In this document: one piece after another, positions 8,830-16,711 of the stretch
Position numbering within the stretch: position 1 is the first letter of the stretch
Layout of the letters: each line of letters starts with the position of its first letter
Source of the DNA: Maricaulis sp.
GTDB taxonomy: Bacteria; Pseudomonadota; Alphaproteobacteria; Caulobacterales; Maricaulaceae
Reading direction: 5' to 3'
Assembly (NCBI GenBank): GCA_002692855.1
Contig: NZMJ01000058.1
Coordinates: 54,805-118,804 of the forward strand
DNA length: 64,000 bases
Translations under genes and position numbers: made by a program
Notes under the pieces: model-generated
Seen by the model: the letters and a program-made list of their open reading frames with translations, nothing else
Databases searched by the model: none
What the model was told of the DNA's origin: nothing

Positions 8830-8834
8830 GGGGA

Positions 8835-9602
8835 TTACCTTGTTCTGTCGTTGGATGGGTGCGGGCGGGTGCGGGATAGCGCGGGCGCGGCACCGGCATC
8901 AAGCCCGCGTGCCCGTTGCGGGCTGACGCGGACGGCGCGCGGTGTAACACCGCCGACCCGCTTGATGGCCTCGACCATCAGCAGGCCGCCAAAGCCGGGC
9001 GCGATCTTGCTGCCGATTGCTTCGAACACGTCGGCACTTCGAACGCCGCAGCACCAGGCAAAGGGGGGTGCGAACAACGTGCGGGTCCAGGCTGTCACCT
9101 CGAACGAGCCTTCGCTCAGCAGGCGGCTGAGCTGGCGGCGCGACCACGGACGCCCGTGCCCGAACGGGGTGGCGTCCACGCGCGCCCAGAGGCCGGATCG
9201 GTTCGTGACGATGAAGACCACACGGCCTTCTGGCGCAGTGACCCGCCAGATCTCGCGCAGCAGCGCTTGCGGGGATTCGGCGTCTTCGAGTGCGTGTAGC
9301 GCGATGATGCGGTCGAACTGGGCATCGGCGAAGGGCAGGCGGGTCTCGTCGCTCAATGCGGTGCGTGACTTGGCCCCGGTCGGCCAGATGACTGCCCCCT
9401 GGGTGGCCGGCATCGCCGCGACCGTGCGCCGCGCGCCGCTCGTGACCTCGCCCAGCAGGGGCGTTGCAAAGCCGAGCCCCAGCACGTCGAGATTCTTCAC
9501 CTCGGGCCACAGCGCCGTCAGGCGGCGCAGCATCAGCCGTTCGGCGGCTTGTCCGCGCCGTGTCGTGTAGAAGCGGTCGAGATCGACGGCATCCTGACGC
9601 AT
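8835..9602 (-). CDS. Class I SAM-dependent methyltransferase
   Basis: A 255-residue protein with a Rossmann methyltransferase core. LDVLGLGFATP (38-48) is motif I with the usual glycine-rich loop partly changed, the TRLPFADAQFDRI segment carries the acidic residue and motif II, and ALLREIWRVTAPEGRVVFIV fits the type-11 pattern. No substrate-specific domain is visible. It lies five bases upstream of hisC on the same strand and is divergent from gloB, an arrangement seen in many alphaproteobacteria. Substrate is unknown. Confidence 0.8.
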   Translation of the reverse strand: MRQDAVDLDRFYTTRRGQAAERLMLRRLTALWPEVKNLDVLGLGFATPLLGEVTSGARRTVAAMPATQGAVIWPTGAKSRTALSDETRLPFADAQFDRIIALHALEDAESPQALLREIWRVTAPEGRVVFIVTNRSGLWARVDATPFGHGRPWSRRQLSRLLSEGSFEVTAWTRTLFAPPFAWCCGVRSADVFEAIGSKIAPGFGGLLMVEAIKRVGGVTPRAVRVSPQRARGLDAGAAPALSRTRPHPSNDRTR

Positions 9603-9680
9603 TCCACTGCCTCGCCTGTGGTAGCCGATTGGATTCGCGGTGCTAGGTTGGGGTGCGCCACGAACCGGAGCCTATTACCT

Positions 9681-10451
9681 ATGTCCTCTCTGCTCGTCCG
9701 GCAATTTTCCTGTTTGCAGGACAATTACGGCTTTCTCGTCCACGATCCGGACAGCGGCGAAACCGCCGCCATCGATACACCCGATGCGGACCGTATCCTT
9801 GCCGAGGCCGGCAAGGCCGGATGGACGATCACCCAGATCTGGAACACCCACCATCACTGGGACCATGCCGGAGGCAATCTGGCGCTGAAGCAGGCGACCG
9901 GCGCGCGCATCATCGCGCCTTCGTATGACCGGGGCCGGATCGAGGGCATCGACACCGAAGTATCCGACGGGGATGTCGTCATGCTCGGAACGCGTGCGGC
10001 ACAGGTCCTGTTTACGCCGGGCCACACGCTGGGCCACGTCATCTACTGGTTCGAGGACGATGCCGTCGCCTTTGTCGGAGACACGCTGTTCGCAATGGGA
10101 TGCGGCCGCTTGTTCGAAGGCAGCCCGCAGCAGATGTGGACCAGCCTGTCGCGGGTCGCGGCCTTGCCGGACAACACCTCGGTCTATTGCGCCCATGAAT
10201 ACACGCAGGCCAATGCCCACTTTGCCCTGTCAATCGAGCCCGATCATCCCGGCGTGAAGACATACGCGCACGAGGTCGACCGGCTGCGCGCGGACGGGCG
10301 GGCAACGGTCCCGACGACCATCGGACGCGAAAAGGCCGCCAATCCATTCCTGCGAGCGGCGGACCCGGCCTTGCGCCGTGCGCTTGGCATGGAGGACGCG
10401 GACGATGCGGCGGTGTTCGCCGAAGTGCGCCGCCGCAAGGACAGCTTCTGA
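9681..10451 (+). CDS. gloB: Hydroxyacylglutathione hydrolase (glyoxalase II)
   Basis: A 256-residue metallo-beta-lactamase-fold enzyme. It hydrolyses S-D-lactoylglutathione to D-lactate and glutathione, the second step of methylglyoxal detoxification. The binuclear metal motif is THHHWDH (56-62), with further ligands in TPGHTLGH, FVGDTLF and the AHEYTQAN segment that reads C-A-H-E-Y as in GloB. The ATG at 9681 gives the family's usual length; the upstream in-frame extension has no family similarity. It is divergent from the methyltransferase gene. Confidence 0.94.
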   Translation: MSSLLVRQFSCLQDNYGFLVHDPDSGETAAIDTPDADRILAEAGKAGWTITQIWNTHHHWDHAGGNLALKQATGARIIAPSYDRGRIEGIDTEVSDGDVVMLGTRAAQVLFTPGHTLGHVIYWFEDDAVAFVGDTLFAMGCGRLFEGSPQQMWTSLSRVAALPDNTSVYCAHEYTQANAHFALSIEPDHPGVKTYAHEVDRLRADGRATVPTTIGREKAANPFLRAADPALRRALGMEDADDAAVFAEVRRRKDSF

Positions 10452-10464
10452 GACGGAGACGCCC

Positions 10465-10884
10465 ATGACTGCAGACGACATCGTCAGCCTGCTGGATCTC
10501 GAACCGCACCCGGAAGGCGGCGCGTTCCGCGAAACCTTCCGCGACCGGGCGGGCGAGGATGGCCGGTCACGTTCGACGGCGATCTATTTTCTGCTGCGCG
10601 ATGGCCAGCGTTCAGCCTGGCACACGGTCGACGCGATCGAGATGTGGCACTGGTATGCGGGTGCGCCGTTGAAGCTGTGGATCAGCGATGACGGGAAGCA
10701 GGTCCGGGAACTGACCCTGGGCAACGACCTCGCCGCCGGCGAGCGCCCGCAAGGCATCGTCCCGGAACGGGCCTGGCAATCGGCCCAGACGACGGGCGAC
10801 TGGACACTGGTCGGCTGCACGGTTGCACCGGGGTTCGAATTTTCAGGCTTCACGCTGGCCGAGGAGGGCTGGGAGCCGGGCTGA
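10465..10884 (+). CDS. DUF985 (cupin_5) family protein
   Basis: A 139-residue single-domain protein. The pattern LDLEPHPEGGAFRETFR, then STAIYFLLRDGQRSAWHTVDAIEMWHWYAG, and the closing GCTVAPGFEFSGF are diagnostic of the DUF985/cupin_5 family, a small beta-barrel with conserved histidines. Its biochemical role is not established. The ATG at 10465 has a Shine-Dalgarno (GGAG, 10455-10458) and lies 13 bases after gloB, so the two are probably co-transcribed. Confidence 0.85.
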   Translation: MTADDIVSLLDLEPHPEGGAFRETFRDRAGEDGRSRSTAIYFLLRDGQRSAWHTVDAIEMWHWYAGAPLKLWISDDGKQVRELTLGNDLAAGERPQGIVPERAWQSAQTTGDWTLVGCTVAPGFEFSGFTLAEEGWEPG

Positions 10885-10888
10885 CGCG

Positions 10889-11635
10889 TCAGCTGGCGGG
10901 CAGTTCGCCAGAAACGATGTGGGCGATCCGTTCGGACGACGGACGTCCGGCAAATCCGGCATCCGGGTCGATGGTCACGGTCAGGGTGTTGCCGTCATAG
11001 CGCACGGACACCCGCTCCCCGACGATGAAGCGCAATTGGGTGAGGGTGCTGGCAGCCTGGGCGTCGCGCAGCCGCGCCTTGCGCAGCCCGGTCACGGCGA
11101 GATCGATCGCCTCGAACATCACGGTCAGGCCCTCGCGCGGAGCCGCGCCATAATCGATCTGGACGGGGTGGGACAATTCCTCGCGCAGGGCGCCAACGGC
11201 CCAGTTGACCCGGTCCACCACCTCGTCGACCGAGCGCGTCCCCATGCGAAGGGGGCCGGCGGGTTCCCACTGGTCCGCGATCACGCCTGACGGGACGTCG
11301 GGCGGGTAGAGCGTGGCACCGCCGATCGAATTGACCCGCAGCACCTCGTATCCCCAGTCGGTGACGAGCGAGGTTTCCCCGCCTGCGGCCCGCCGGGCGG
11401 TCAGGACGAGGACCTCGGTTTCGCCGCTCCACCGGAACAGCACCGGAGAAGCCGACCGGTCGAGCACGAATCCACCACCGCCGTCCGCGCGTTCAAAACG
11501 CGATACGGTCGCCACTTCTGCCCGGCGGTTGCCGAGGCGGTCACGAATGGCATTGCTCTGTTCGAGTCCGCTGGCCGAGATCGTGACGAAAGCGGCGGCG
11601 ACGACGAACAGGGCGCGGAGAAATCGACCTGTCAT
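10889..11635 (-). CDS. Secreted protein of unknown function (DUF4908-like)
   Basis: A 248-residue protein with a clear N-terminal signal peptide (FLRALFVVAAAFVTISASG), then a hydrophilic domain. No catalytic motif was recognised. The length, signal peptide and overall look fit a family I recall in Caulobacter and Maricaulis relatives (DUF4908), but that match is from memory and uncertain. It converges on the DUF985 gene with only four bases between the stops. Confidence 0.65.
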   Translation of the reverse strand: MTGRFLRALFVVAAAFVTISASGLEQSNAIRDRLGNRRAEVATVSRFERADGGGGFVLDRSASPVLFRWSGETEVLVLTARRAAGGETSLVTDWGYEVLRVNSIGGATLYPPDVPSGVIADQWEPAGPLRMGTRSVDEVVDRVNWAVGALREELSHPVQIDYGAAPREGLTVMFEAIDLAVTGLRKARLRDAQAASTLTQLRFIVGERVSVRYDGNTLTVTIDPDAGFAGRPSSERIAHIVSGELPAS

Positions 11636-11684
11636 GCGTTAGCGATGTGAAGGTGCAAAGGGGCGCTTTTTTGGCAAGCCCCTG

Positions 11685-12413
11685 TCAGCCGCACATATAT
11701 TGTCCGCCATTCGCAGACAGCGTCGCGCCGGTGATGAAGCCGGCATCGTCGCTGCACAGGAAGACCACGGCTGCACCGATCTCGCTTGCCTTGCCCAGGC
11801 GGTTCACCGGAATGCCGGCGATGATCTGGTCGAGGACGTTCTGCGGGACGGCTGCCACCATGTCGGTGTCGATATAACCCGGCGCAACACAGTTCACCGT
11901 GATGCCCTTGCGCGCGGTTTCCTGGGCGAGTGCCTTGGTGAAGCCGATCACACCGGCCTTCGCGGCGGAGTAGTTGACCTGGCCCATCTGGCCCTTCTGG
12001 CCATTGATGGACGAGATGTTGATGATCCGCCCGAAGCCGCCTTCGCGCATGCCGTCGATGACCGGGCGCGTCATGTTGAACAGCGATGTGAGGTCGACAC
12101 GGATCACGTCATTCCACGCTTCCGGCGTCATCTTGTGGAACATGCCGTCACGGGTGATGCCCGCATTGTTGATGACGATATCGACCGGACCGCCCAGCTG
12201 GTTCGCGGCGTCGGCAAGCCCCTTGGCGCAGGCGTCGTAATCGCCGACATCCCACTTCGCGGTGGCAATTCCGGTTTCATCGGAAAAGGCCTTGGCCGCT
12301 TCATCATTGCCGGCGTAGTTGGCAAGCACGCTGTGGCCGGCCTGTTTCAGCGCCACCGAGATCGCGGCGCCAATTCCCCGTGTTCCACCCGTAACCACGG
12401 CCCTGTGTGTCAT
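11685..12413 (-). CDS. phbB: Acetoacetyl-CoA reductase (PhbB)
   Basis: A 242-residue short-chain dehydrogenase. The NADPH-binding GGTRGIG motif lies at about 7-13, NNAG in the middle, the catalytic Ser in INISSINGQKGQMGQ and the Tyr/Lys pair in YSAAKAG. INGQKGQMGQVNYSAAKAG is characteristic of PhbB, which reduces acetoacetyl-CoA to (R)-3-hydroxybutyryl-CoA for polyhydroxybutyrate storage. The ATG at 12413 gives the family's usual length; an upstream extension to 12560 would run through the shared regulatory region with phaR. It is divergent from phaR. No phbA or phaC is in the window. Confidence 0.92.
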   Translation of the reverse strand: MTHRAVVTGGTRGIGAAISVALKQAGHSVLANYAGNDEAAKAFSDETGIATAKWDVGDYDACAKGLADAANQLGGPVDIVINNAGITRDGMFHKMTPEAWNDVIRVDLTSLFNMTRPVIDGMREGGFGRIINISSINGQKGQMGQVNYSAAKAGVIGFTKALAQETARKGITVNCVAPGYIDTDMVAAVPQNVLDQIIAGIPVNRLGKASEIGAAVVFLCSDDAGFITGATLSANGGQYMCG

Positions 12414-12427
12414 TGCTCGACCTCGTT

Positions 12428-12474
12428 TTGCTGCACCTTTTTGCTGCGCCGCGATGTCTTCGCGCTTGCAGCAA
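12428..12474. promoter_or_regulatory. Candidate PhaR operator: three TGC-rich repeats
   Basis: TTGCTGC occurs twice in direct orientation (12428-12434 and 12441-12447, 13 bases apart) and once inverted as GCAGCAA (12468-12474). PhaR repressors of alphaproteobacteria are known to bind TGC-rich DNA upstream of phasin genes and of phaR itself. The cluster sits just upstream of phbB in the divergent phbB-phaR region. Confidence 0.5.
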
Positions 12475-12587
12475 CCGGAATTGATCGCGATGATCGTTAA
12501 TGAAGCAGGCGCGGGATGATGTCGAGATAATCCGTTCCGGATTTTCGCGGAGCCCGCCATGCAAAATCAGAGAGGAAGGGCGCGCCC

Positions 12588-13175
12588 ATGAGCAAGTCCG
12601 GGAAAGCTGGCGACACGATCGTCATCAAGAAGTATGCGAACCGTCGCCTCTATGACACCTCGACCAGCCGCTATGTCACGCTCGACCATTTGCGCGAGCT
12701 GGTGAAGCAGGATGCGGAGTTCGTGGTCCTCGATGCCAAGTCGGGCGACGACCTGACGCGCGGTGTTCTCGCCCAGATCATTTTCGAGGAAGAGTCCAAT
12801 GGCGCGAACATGCTGCCTCTGCCCTTCCTGCGTCAGCTCATCGGATATTATGGCGACACGCTGGAATCGGTCGTGCCCAACTATCTGCAGGCGACGATGA
12901 ACAGCTTCGCCGAGCAGCAGGAATCGATGCGGGACCGCTTTGCCGAAGCGCTGGGTTCGCCCGGTGCCATGATGCAGGCCATGGAGGGGCAGGCGCGCCG
13001 CAACGTCGAGATCTTCCAGCAGACCATGCGGATGTTCACGCCTTTCCCGACCGACGGCAGCGCCCCTGCGCCCGCGCCCGAGGCCGCCGAGTCGAGGGAC
13101 AGTGCCGAACTCGAAGCGCTCCGCAAGGAGCTCGAAACCATGCGCGCCAAGATCGACAAGCTGGCGGGCAGCTAG
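12588..13175 (+). CDS. phaR: Polyhydroxyalkanoate synthesis repressor PhaR
   Basis: A 195-residue protein of the PhaR family. The N-terminal PHB/PHA accumulation DNA-binding domain is unmistakable (IVIKKYANRRLYDTSTSRYV, about 11-30, then LVKQDAEFVVLDAKSGDDLT). The second PHB_acc domain follows (about 70-120), and a Pro/Ala-rich linker leads to a C-terminal coiled coil (AELEALRKELETMRAKIDKL). PhaR represses phasin and related genes until it is titrated onto nascent PHB granules. The ATG is preceded by GAGAGGAAGG. It is divergent from phbB. Confidence 0.95.
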   Translation: MSKSGKAGDTIVIKKYANRRLYDTSTSRYVTLDHLRELVKQDAEFVVLDAKSGDDLTRGVLAQIIFEEESNGANMLPLPFLRQLIGYYGDTLESVVPNYLQATMNSFAEQQESMRDRFAEALGSPGAMMQAMEGQARRNVEIFQQTMRMFTPFPTDGSAPAPAPEAAESRDSAELEALRKELETMRAKIDKLAGS

Positions 13176-13266
13176 CCCCGCGCCGGGCGTCCCAATTCGT
13201 TACGCAAGTCTTAACGCGGCGGGCCGGAATGGCCTGAATTGCGCCTGTGCGGGCTGAAAAAAAGGG

Positions 13267-13281
13267 TTAATGCCCCCTTAA
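13267..13281 (+). promoter_or_regulatory. CtrA-type box TTAA-N7-TTAA
   Basis: The sequence TTAATGCCCCCTTAAC matches the full CtrA site exactly (two TTAA half sites seven bases apart). It lies 22 bases upstream of the first possible start of the 107-residue gene. CtrA is the master cell-cycle regulator of Caulobacterales and Maricaulales. At this distance transcripts would have a very short leader or none. Confidence 0.6.
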
Positions 13282-13303
13282 CAATTGGCATCGCGATTGC
13301 GAC

Positions 13304-13627
13304 ATGGGGTTCATGACGCAGATTCGTGGCCTCCTGACTTATGTACCGACCAACGGCAGCACCCGTGTGCAGCCGGTCGATACGGCTACGAACGACAATG
13401 CCGGTTTCAACCGGAAAGCGCCTGCCCACCTCTCCCTGGTTCAGACCGGCGGCCGTCCCGCCCCGGTCGTGGCGCTTTCCGGTGACGTGCTTGTCGGATT
13501 GTCGGCGATGCCGCGCCGCCGCGGTCTCAAGGCCGAGACGAGCGAGCGCGCCCGCTTCCACAATGCCTATGCCCGCCCGGCAGCCGATACAGCAACGCCG
13601 CCCCCGGTCCGGGAGCGGCGCGCATGA
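13304..13627 (+). CDS. Small hypothetical protein downstream of a CtrA box
   Basis: A 107-residue hydrophilic protein that I do not recognise. It has an early segment TATNDNAGFNRKAPAHLSL, a short hydrophobic patch (VVALSGDVLVGLSAM) and an Arg/Ala/Pro-rich tail with no signal peptide or membrane helix. An alternative start is the ATG at 13313 (MTQIRG). No strong Shine-Dalgarno is visible. Support for reality comes from the adjacent CtrA-type box, the lack of any competing gene and the ATGA overlap with a following micro-ORF. Function is unknown; a cell-cycle or polar role is only guilt by association. Confidence 0.5.
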   Translation: MGFMTQIRGLLTYVPTNGSTRVQPVDTATNDNAGFNRKAPAHLSLVQTGGRPAPVVALSGDVLVGLSAMPRRRGLKAETSERARFHNAYARPAADTATPPPVRERRA

Positions 13628-13707
13628 CAGGTTCTGCTTTCCTGCGGCGGGCCGGCCTGGCGATTGACGCCGCCGTCGCTGCCGGACTGATACTCTTCCT
13701 GCTTTAG
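13624..13707 (+). CDS. Putative 27-residue membrane micropeptide
   Basis: A short frame whose ATG overlaps the stop of the preceding gene (ATGA). It encodes a basic start (MTGSAFLRRAG) followed by one hydrophobic helix ending LAAGLILFLL-like, and stops at TAG 13705-13707. The stop overlaps the end of the convergent membrane-protein gene. Translational coupling and the single-pass pattern suggest a real membrane micropeptide, but such a short frame can occur by chance. Confidence 0.3.
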   Translation: MTGSAFLRRAGLAIDAAVAAGLILFLL

Positions 13708-14219
13708 GCGTCGCCACCGACCGCGAGGTCGCGGCGGGCTGCAACGATCGTCACGACAAAGCCGGCGAGCGTATCGATCAGCGTCATCGTCATCAGGATG
13801 AAGAAGGTCGAGGTCGCGAACTGCCCGACGAGCAGAAACAGCGCCAGGCCCACGACGAACACCATCATCGACAAGGCGTGATTGATGATGGTCGAAGAGC
13901 CGGAACCGGCCGATTTCACCATTTCGATGAACAGGAAGATCAGGCCGAGAACGAGCAACAGATCGCCCGTCGTCAGGCCCCAGCCATCCGGATTGGACAT
14001 CATCGGGACCGTGAACAGGACGCTGGACATGGCGCCCGGTCCGGCCACGAAGGCCACGATGGCATAAATGATGATCGGAATGATCATCTTCGGAAACACG
14101 TTGAACAAGGCTCCACCCCCTGATTTTCGCCCGGTTGCGACATTCTCGTCGTGCCGTCCGCGAGCGCGGCGCGCGGCCATCATGCCGAGAAAGAACCCGG
14201 AATCTCCGCCATTCGCCAT
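13704..14219 (-). CDS. Multi-pass membrane protein of unknown function
   Basis: A 171-residue protein with a basic, Gly/Arg-rich cytoplasmic start (about 1-40) and four predicted membrane helices (about 43-62, 86-100, 115-132, 135-160). Acidic and Lys residues flank the second helix (FLFIEMVKSAGSGSS). I do not recognise the family; it resembles small conserved membrane proteins of Caulobacter relatives. It lies nine bases downstream of a GT2 glycosyltransferase gene on the same strand and may be co-transcribed with it. Confidence 0.7.
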   Translation of the reverse strand: MANGGDSGFFLGMMAARRARGRHDENVATGRKSGGGALFNVFPKMIIPIIIYAIVAFVAGPGAMSSVLFTVPMMSNPDGWGLTTGDLLLVLGLIFLFIEMVKSAGSGSSTIINHALSMMVFVVGLALFLLVGQFATSTFFILMTMTLIDTLAGFVVTIVAARRDLAVGGDA

Positions 14220-14228
14220 TGGTTACCC

Positions 14229-14963
14229 CTACACTTCGTCTGACCCGCGCGGATTTCTGGCCCGCGCGTTGAGCCAGATCATTCCTATCATGTCTGCGAG
14301 TGAGGCGAAAAGCCGACCGAAGTTCGTATATTTCGATTTTCCCGCGCCCCGTGGCCGATGGCCCACATCGCGAAACTCGCATTTGAAGCCTTCGCGCTTC
14401 ATCAACGCCGGCAGGAAACGGTGCTGGTGATCGAAGAAGGGCAGCAGCAAATAAGCGTCCCGGTAGAAGGCTTTAAGCCCGCATCCCGTGTCGTCGGCCT
14501 CGTCGTTGAGCAGGCTTTTTCGAATGCCGTTTCCGACCCGGGAGGCCAGCTTTTTCCAGGCCGAATCCTGCCGCTTGGCGCGGCGTCCGCCAACCAGCTT
14601 CAGGTCGGCAGGGGCGTCGGGGCGCATCAGCGCATCGGTCAGGGTGGGGATATCGGCCGGCGGATTTTGCCCGTCTCCGTCCAGCGTCGCGATCACGCGG
14701 CCGCGCGCGTGCAGGATCCCGGTGCGCACCGAGCGCGACTGTCCGGCATTGTGACGGTGCGCGATGATGCGAAGCGCGGGCATTTCCGCTTTCGCTTCAA
14801 CAAGCTCGGCGCGCGTCGTATCGGTCGAGCAATCGTCGACGAAAATCATCTCGTAGCTGCGCCCGTCCATTGCGGCGGCGATCTCGCGTGCCAGCGACGC
14901 CGCATTGCCGGCCTCGTTGTAAACCGGGGCGACAACGGAAATATCGGGGGTGTTTGTGGTCAC
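14229..14963 (-). CDS. GT2 glycosyltransferase, dolichol/polyprenol-phosphate mannosyltransferase type
   Basis: A 244-residue GT-A fold enzyme. VVAPVYNEAGN (10-20), VDDCSTDTT (42-50) and LDGDGQNPP (94-102) are the nucleotide-sugar and metal motifs of the DPM1-like subgroup. There is no C-terminal membrane pair, so it resembles the soluble form. Such enzymes load a sugar onto polyprenyl phosphate. It is divergent from a GT39/ArnT-type transferase that would use such a lipid-linked sugar, which makes a donor-and-user pair plausible. The actual sugar is unknown. Confidence 0.88.
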   Translation of the reverse strand: MTTNTPDISVVAPVYNEAGNAASLAREIAAAMDGRSYEMIFVDDCSTDTTRAELVEAKAEMPALRIIAHRHNAGQSRSVRTGILHARGRVIATLDGDGQNPPADIPTLTDALMRPDAPADLKLVGGRRAKRQDSAWKKLASRVGNGIRKSLLNDEADDTGCGLKAFYRDAYLLLPFFDHQHRFLPALMKREGFKCEFRDVGHRPRGAGKSKYTNFGRLFASLADMIGMIWLNARARNPRGSDEV

Positions 14964-15067
14964 GGCGATCCGTCCTTGCGGCTTGCAGCAGCCTTCCCCG
15001 CGTTACATACCCGGTTTCGGCCTGCGTGCGAGTGTGTTTTTCCGGGCGGCAAACAGGGGCAGTCAAG

Positions 15068-16711
15068 ATGGACAGGTGGATAGCAGGTTGGCGCGGGCCG
15101 GTCATTGTCTGCCTCATCGCCTTTGCATGCGCTGTCATGGGCATGTTCACCCTTCCGCCTCTGGACCGCGACGAAAGCCGGTTCGCGCAGGCCACCGCAC
15201 AGATGATCGAGACCGGCGACTTTGTCCGGATCGAGTTCCAGGACGAGCCTCGGCACAAGAAGCCGGTCGGTATTCACTGGTTACAGGTTGCCGCCGTCAC
15301 GGTCTTTTCCGACGTCGATGATCGCGGCATCTGGGCCTATCGCATCCCTTCGGTTCTCGGGGTGATGCTGGCTGCCTTTGCCGCCTTCTGGGGTGGTCAA
15401 CGCCTGGTCGGACGCCAGGCCGCCTTCGCAGGTTCGGTCCTTTTCGCGGCGACCGTCCTTCTGGGCATCGAAGGCGGGATCGCCAAGACCGACGCCATGC
15501 TGTGCGGTCTGACGACCCTGTCGATGGCGGCGCTGGCGCATCTCAGGACGGGAGGCGGGCGCAAGAGCGCTCTGGTGTTCTGGCTGGCGATCGGGGGCGG
15601 CATCCTGATCAAGGGGCCGGTCACACCAATGGTGGCCGGGCTGGCAATCCTTGCCTTGTTGATCTGGGAACGACGGGCCGGCTGGTTGAAGCCGCTGGCC
15701 TGGTGGCCGGGGCCGCTCCTGGCCGTCGCGATCGCCGCCCCGTGGCTGATCGCCGTTCAACTGGCCACCGACGGGGCTTTCCTGCGCGAGGCGATGGGCG
15801 AGGATCTGGGCCCCAAGCTGGTTTCGGGACATGAGCGGCACGGCGGTTGGCCGGGCTACCATCTCCTGCTCTTGCCGGCGCTGTTTTTCCCGGCCGTCCT
15901 CTTTCTCGTCCCCGGCATCGCAAAGGGCGTGACGGCCCTGCGCCAGAACACCGATTTCGCCCCGGCGGTGCGCTTCCTGCTCGCTTGGGCCATTCCGACC
16001 TGGCTGGTCTTCGAATTTCTGCCGACCAAGCTGCCGCATTACGTGCTTCCGGCCTATCCGGCGCTGGCCCTTCTCGCGGGTTGGGCGCTCGTCAGCCTGC
16101 CCGGACCGAGGTTATGGCCACGCTGGGTGTCGATAGCGCTGGCGGGGTTCGGCGCACTCCTGCTGTCGGCGGTGATTGTTGCCCTGCCGGCCGTATATGG
16201 CGCAGGCGCGCTGCTCGGGGCAGGGCTGGCGCTGGTCTTCCTGGTCCCGGCCTTCGGTGCCGTATTCGAAGCAGGGCGTGGCCGGGTCATTCCGGCGCTG
16301 ATCCTGTCGGTTGCCGCGGGCTTTGCCTGGCATGCCGCCGCGCGCGGAGTCGCGGTGATGACCGCCAGCGACGTGCGGCTTGCCGACCGTGCGCGAATGG
16401 CGCTCTCCCAGATGGGGACCTCGCCCGAATGGCCAGTCTGGTCCACTTATACCGAACCCAGCCTGGTATTTTCGCTCGGTACCGAGACCCATTTGGTGGA
16501 GTTCGACCAGTTGCCGGGGCTTCTGCCGGCCGATGGCAGCCCCTACATCACCATCGAGGATGTTTCTCGGTCCGGCGACGACATCGCGGTCATGGAAGCG
16601 CTTGATGCCAATTCCTGCGCGGTGCGCGAAATTCCCGGATTCAACTATTCGCGCGGCGACGAGACCGTGCTGATCGTCCGCCTGCACAATTGCCCGGAGG
16701 CCCAGCCATGA
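15068..16711 (+). CDS. ArnT/GT39-type integral membrane glycosyltransferase
   Basis: A 547-residue protein with about twelve membrane helices and the GT-C hallmark in the first outer loop: LPPLDRDESRFAQAT, with D35-E36 as the acidic pair. RHKKPVGIHWLQ follows, typical of the ArnT/PMT_2 family. These enzymes transfer a sugar from a polyprenyl-phosphate donor to lipid A, glycan or protein on the outer side of the inner membrane. The ATG at 15068 places the first helix at about 10-28. The next gene starts inside its stop (ATGA). The acceptor is not predictable. Confidence 0.85.
   Translation: MDRWIAGWRGPVIVCLIAFACAVMGMFTLPPLDRDESRFAQATAQMIETGDFVRIEFQDEPRHKKPVGIHWLQVAAVTVFSDVDDRGIWAYRIPSVLGVMLAAFAAFWGGQRLVGRQAAFAGSVLFAATVLLGIEGGIAKTDAMLCGLTTLSMAALAHLRTGGGRKSALVFWLAIGGGILIKGPVTPMVAGLAILALLIWERRAGWLKPLAWWPGPLLAVAIAAPWLIAVQLATDGAFLREAMGEDLGPKLVSGHERHGGWPGYHLLLLPALFFPAVLFLVPGIAKGVTALRQNTDFAPAVRFLLAWAIPTWLVFEFLPTKLPHYVLPAYPALALLAGWALVSLPGPRLWPRWVSIALAGFGALLLSAVIVALPAVYGAGALLGAGLALVFLVPAFGAVFEAGRGRVIPALILSVAAGFAWHAAARGVAVMTASDVRLADRARMALSQMGTSPEWPVWSTYTEPSLVFSLGTETHLVEFDQLPGLLPADGSPYITIEDVSRSGDDIAVMEALDANSCAVREIPGFNYSRGDETVLIVRLHNCPEAQP

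Noticed and set aside
7918..9570. 550-codon plus-strand open frame
   Set aside because: It covers hisC and the methyltransferase gene on the opposite strand, both of which have clear family motifs.
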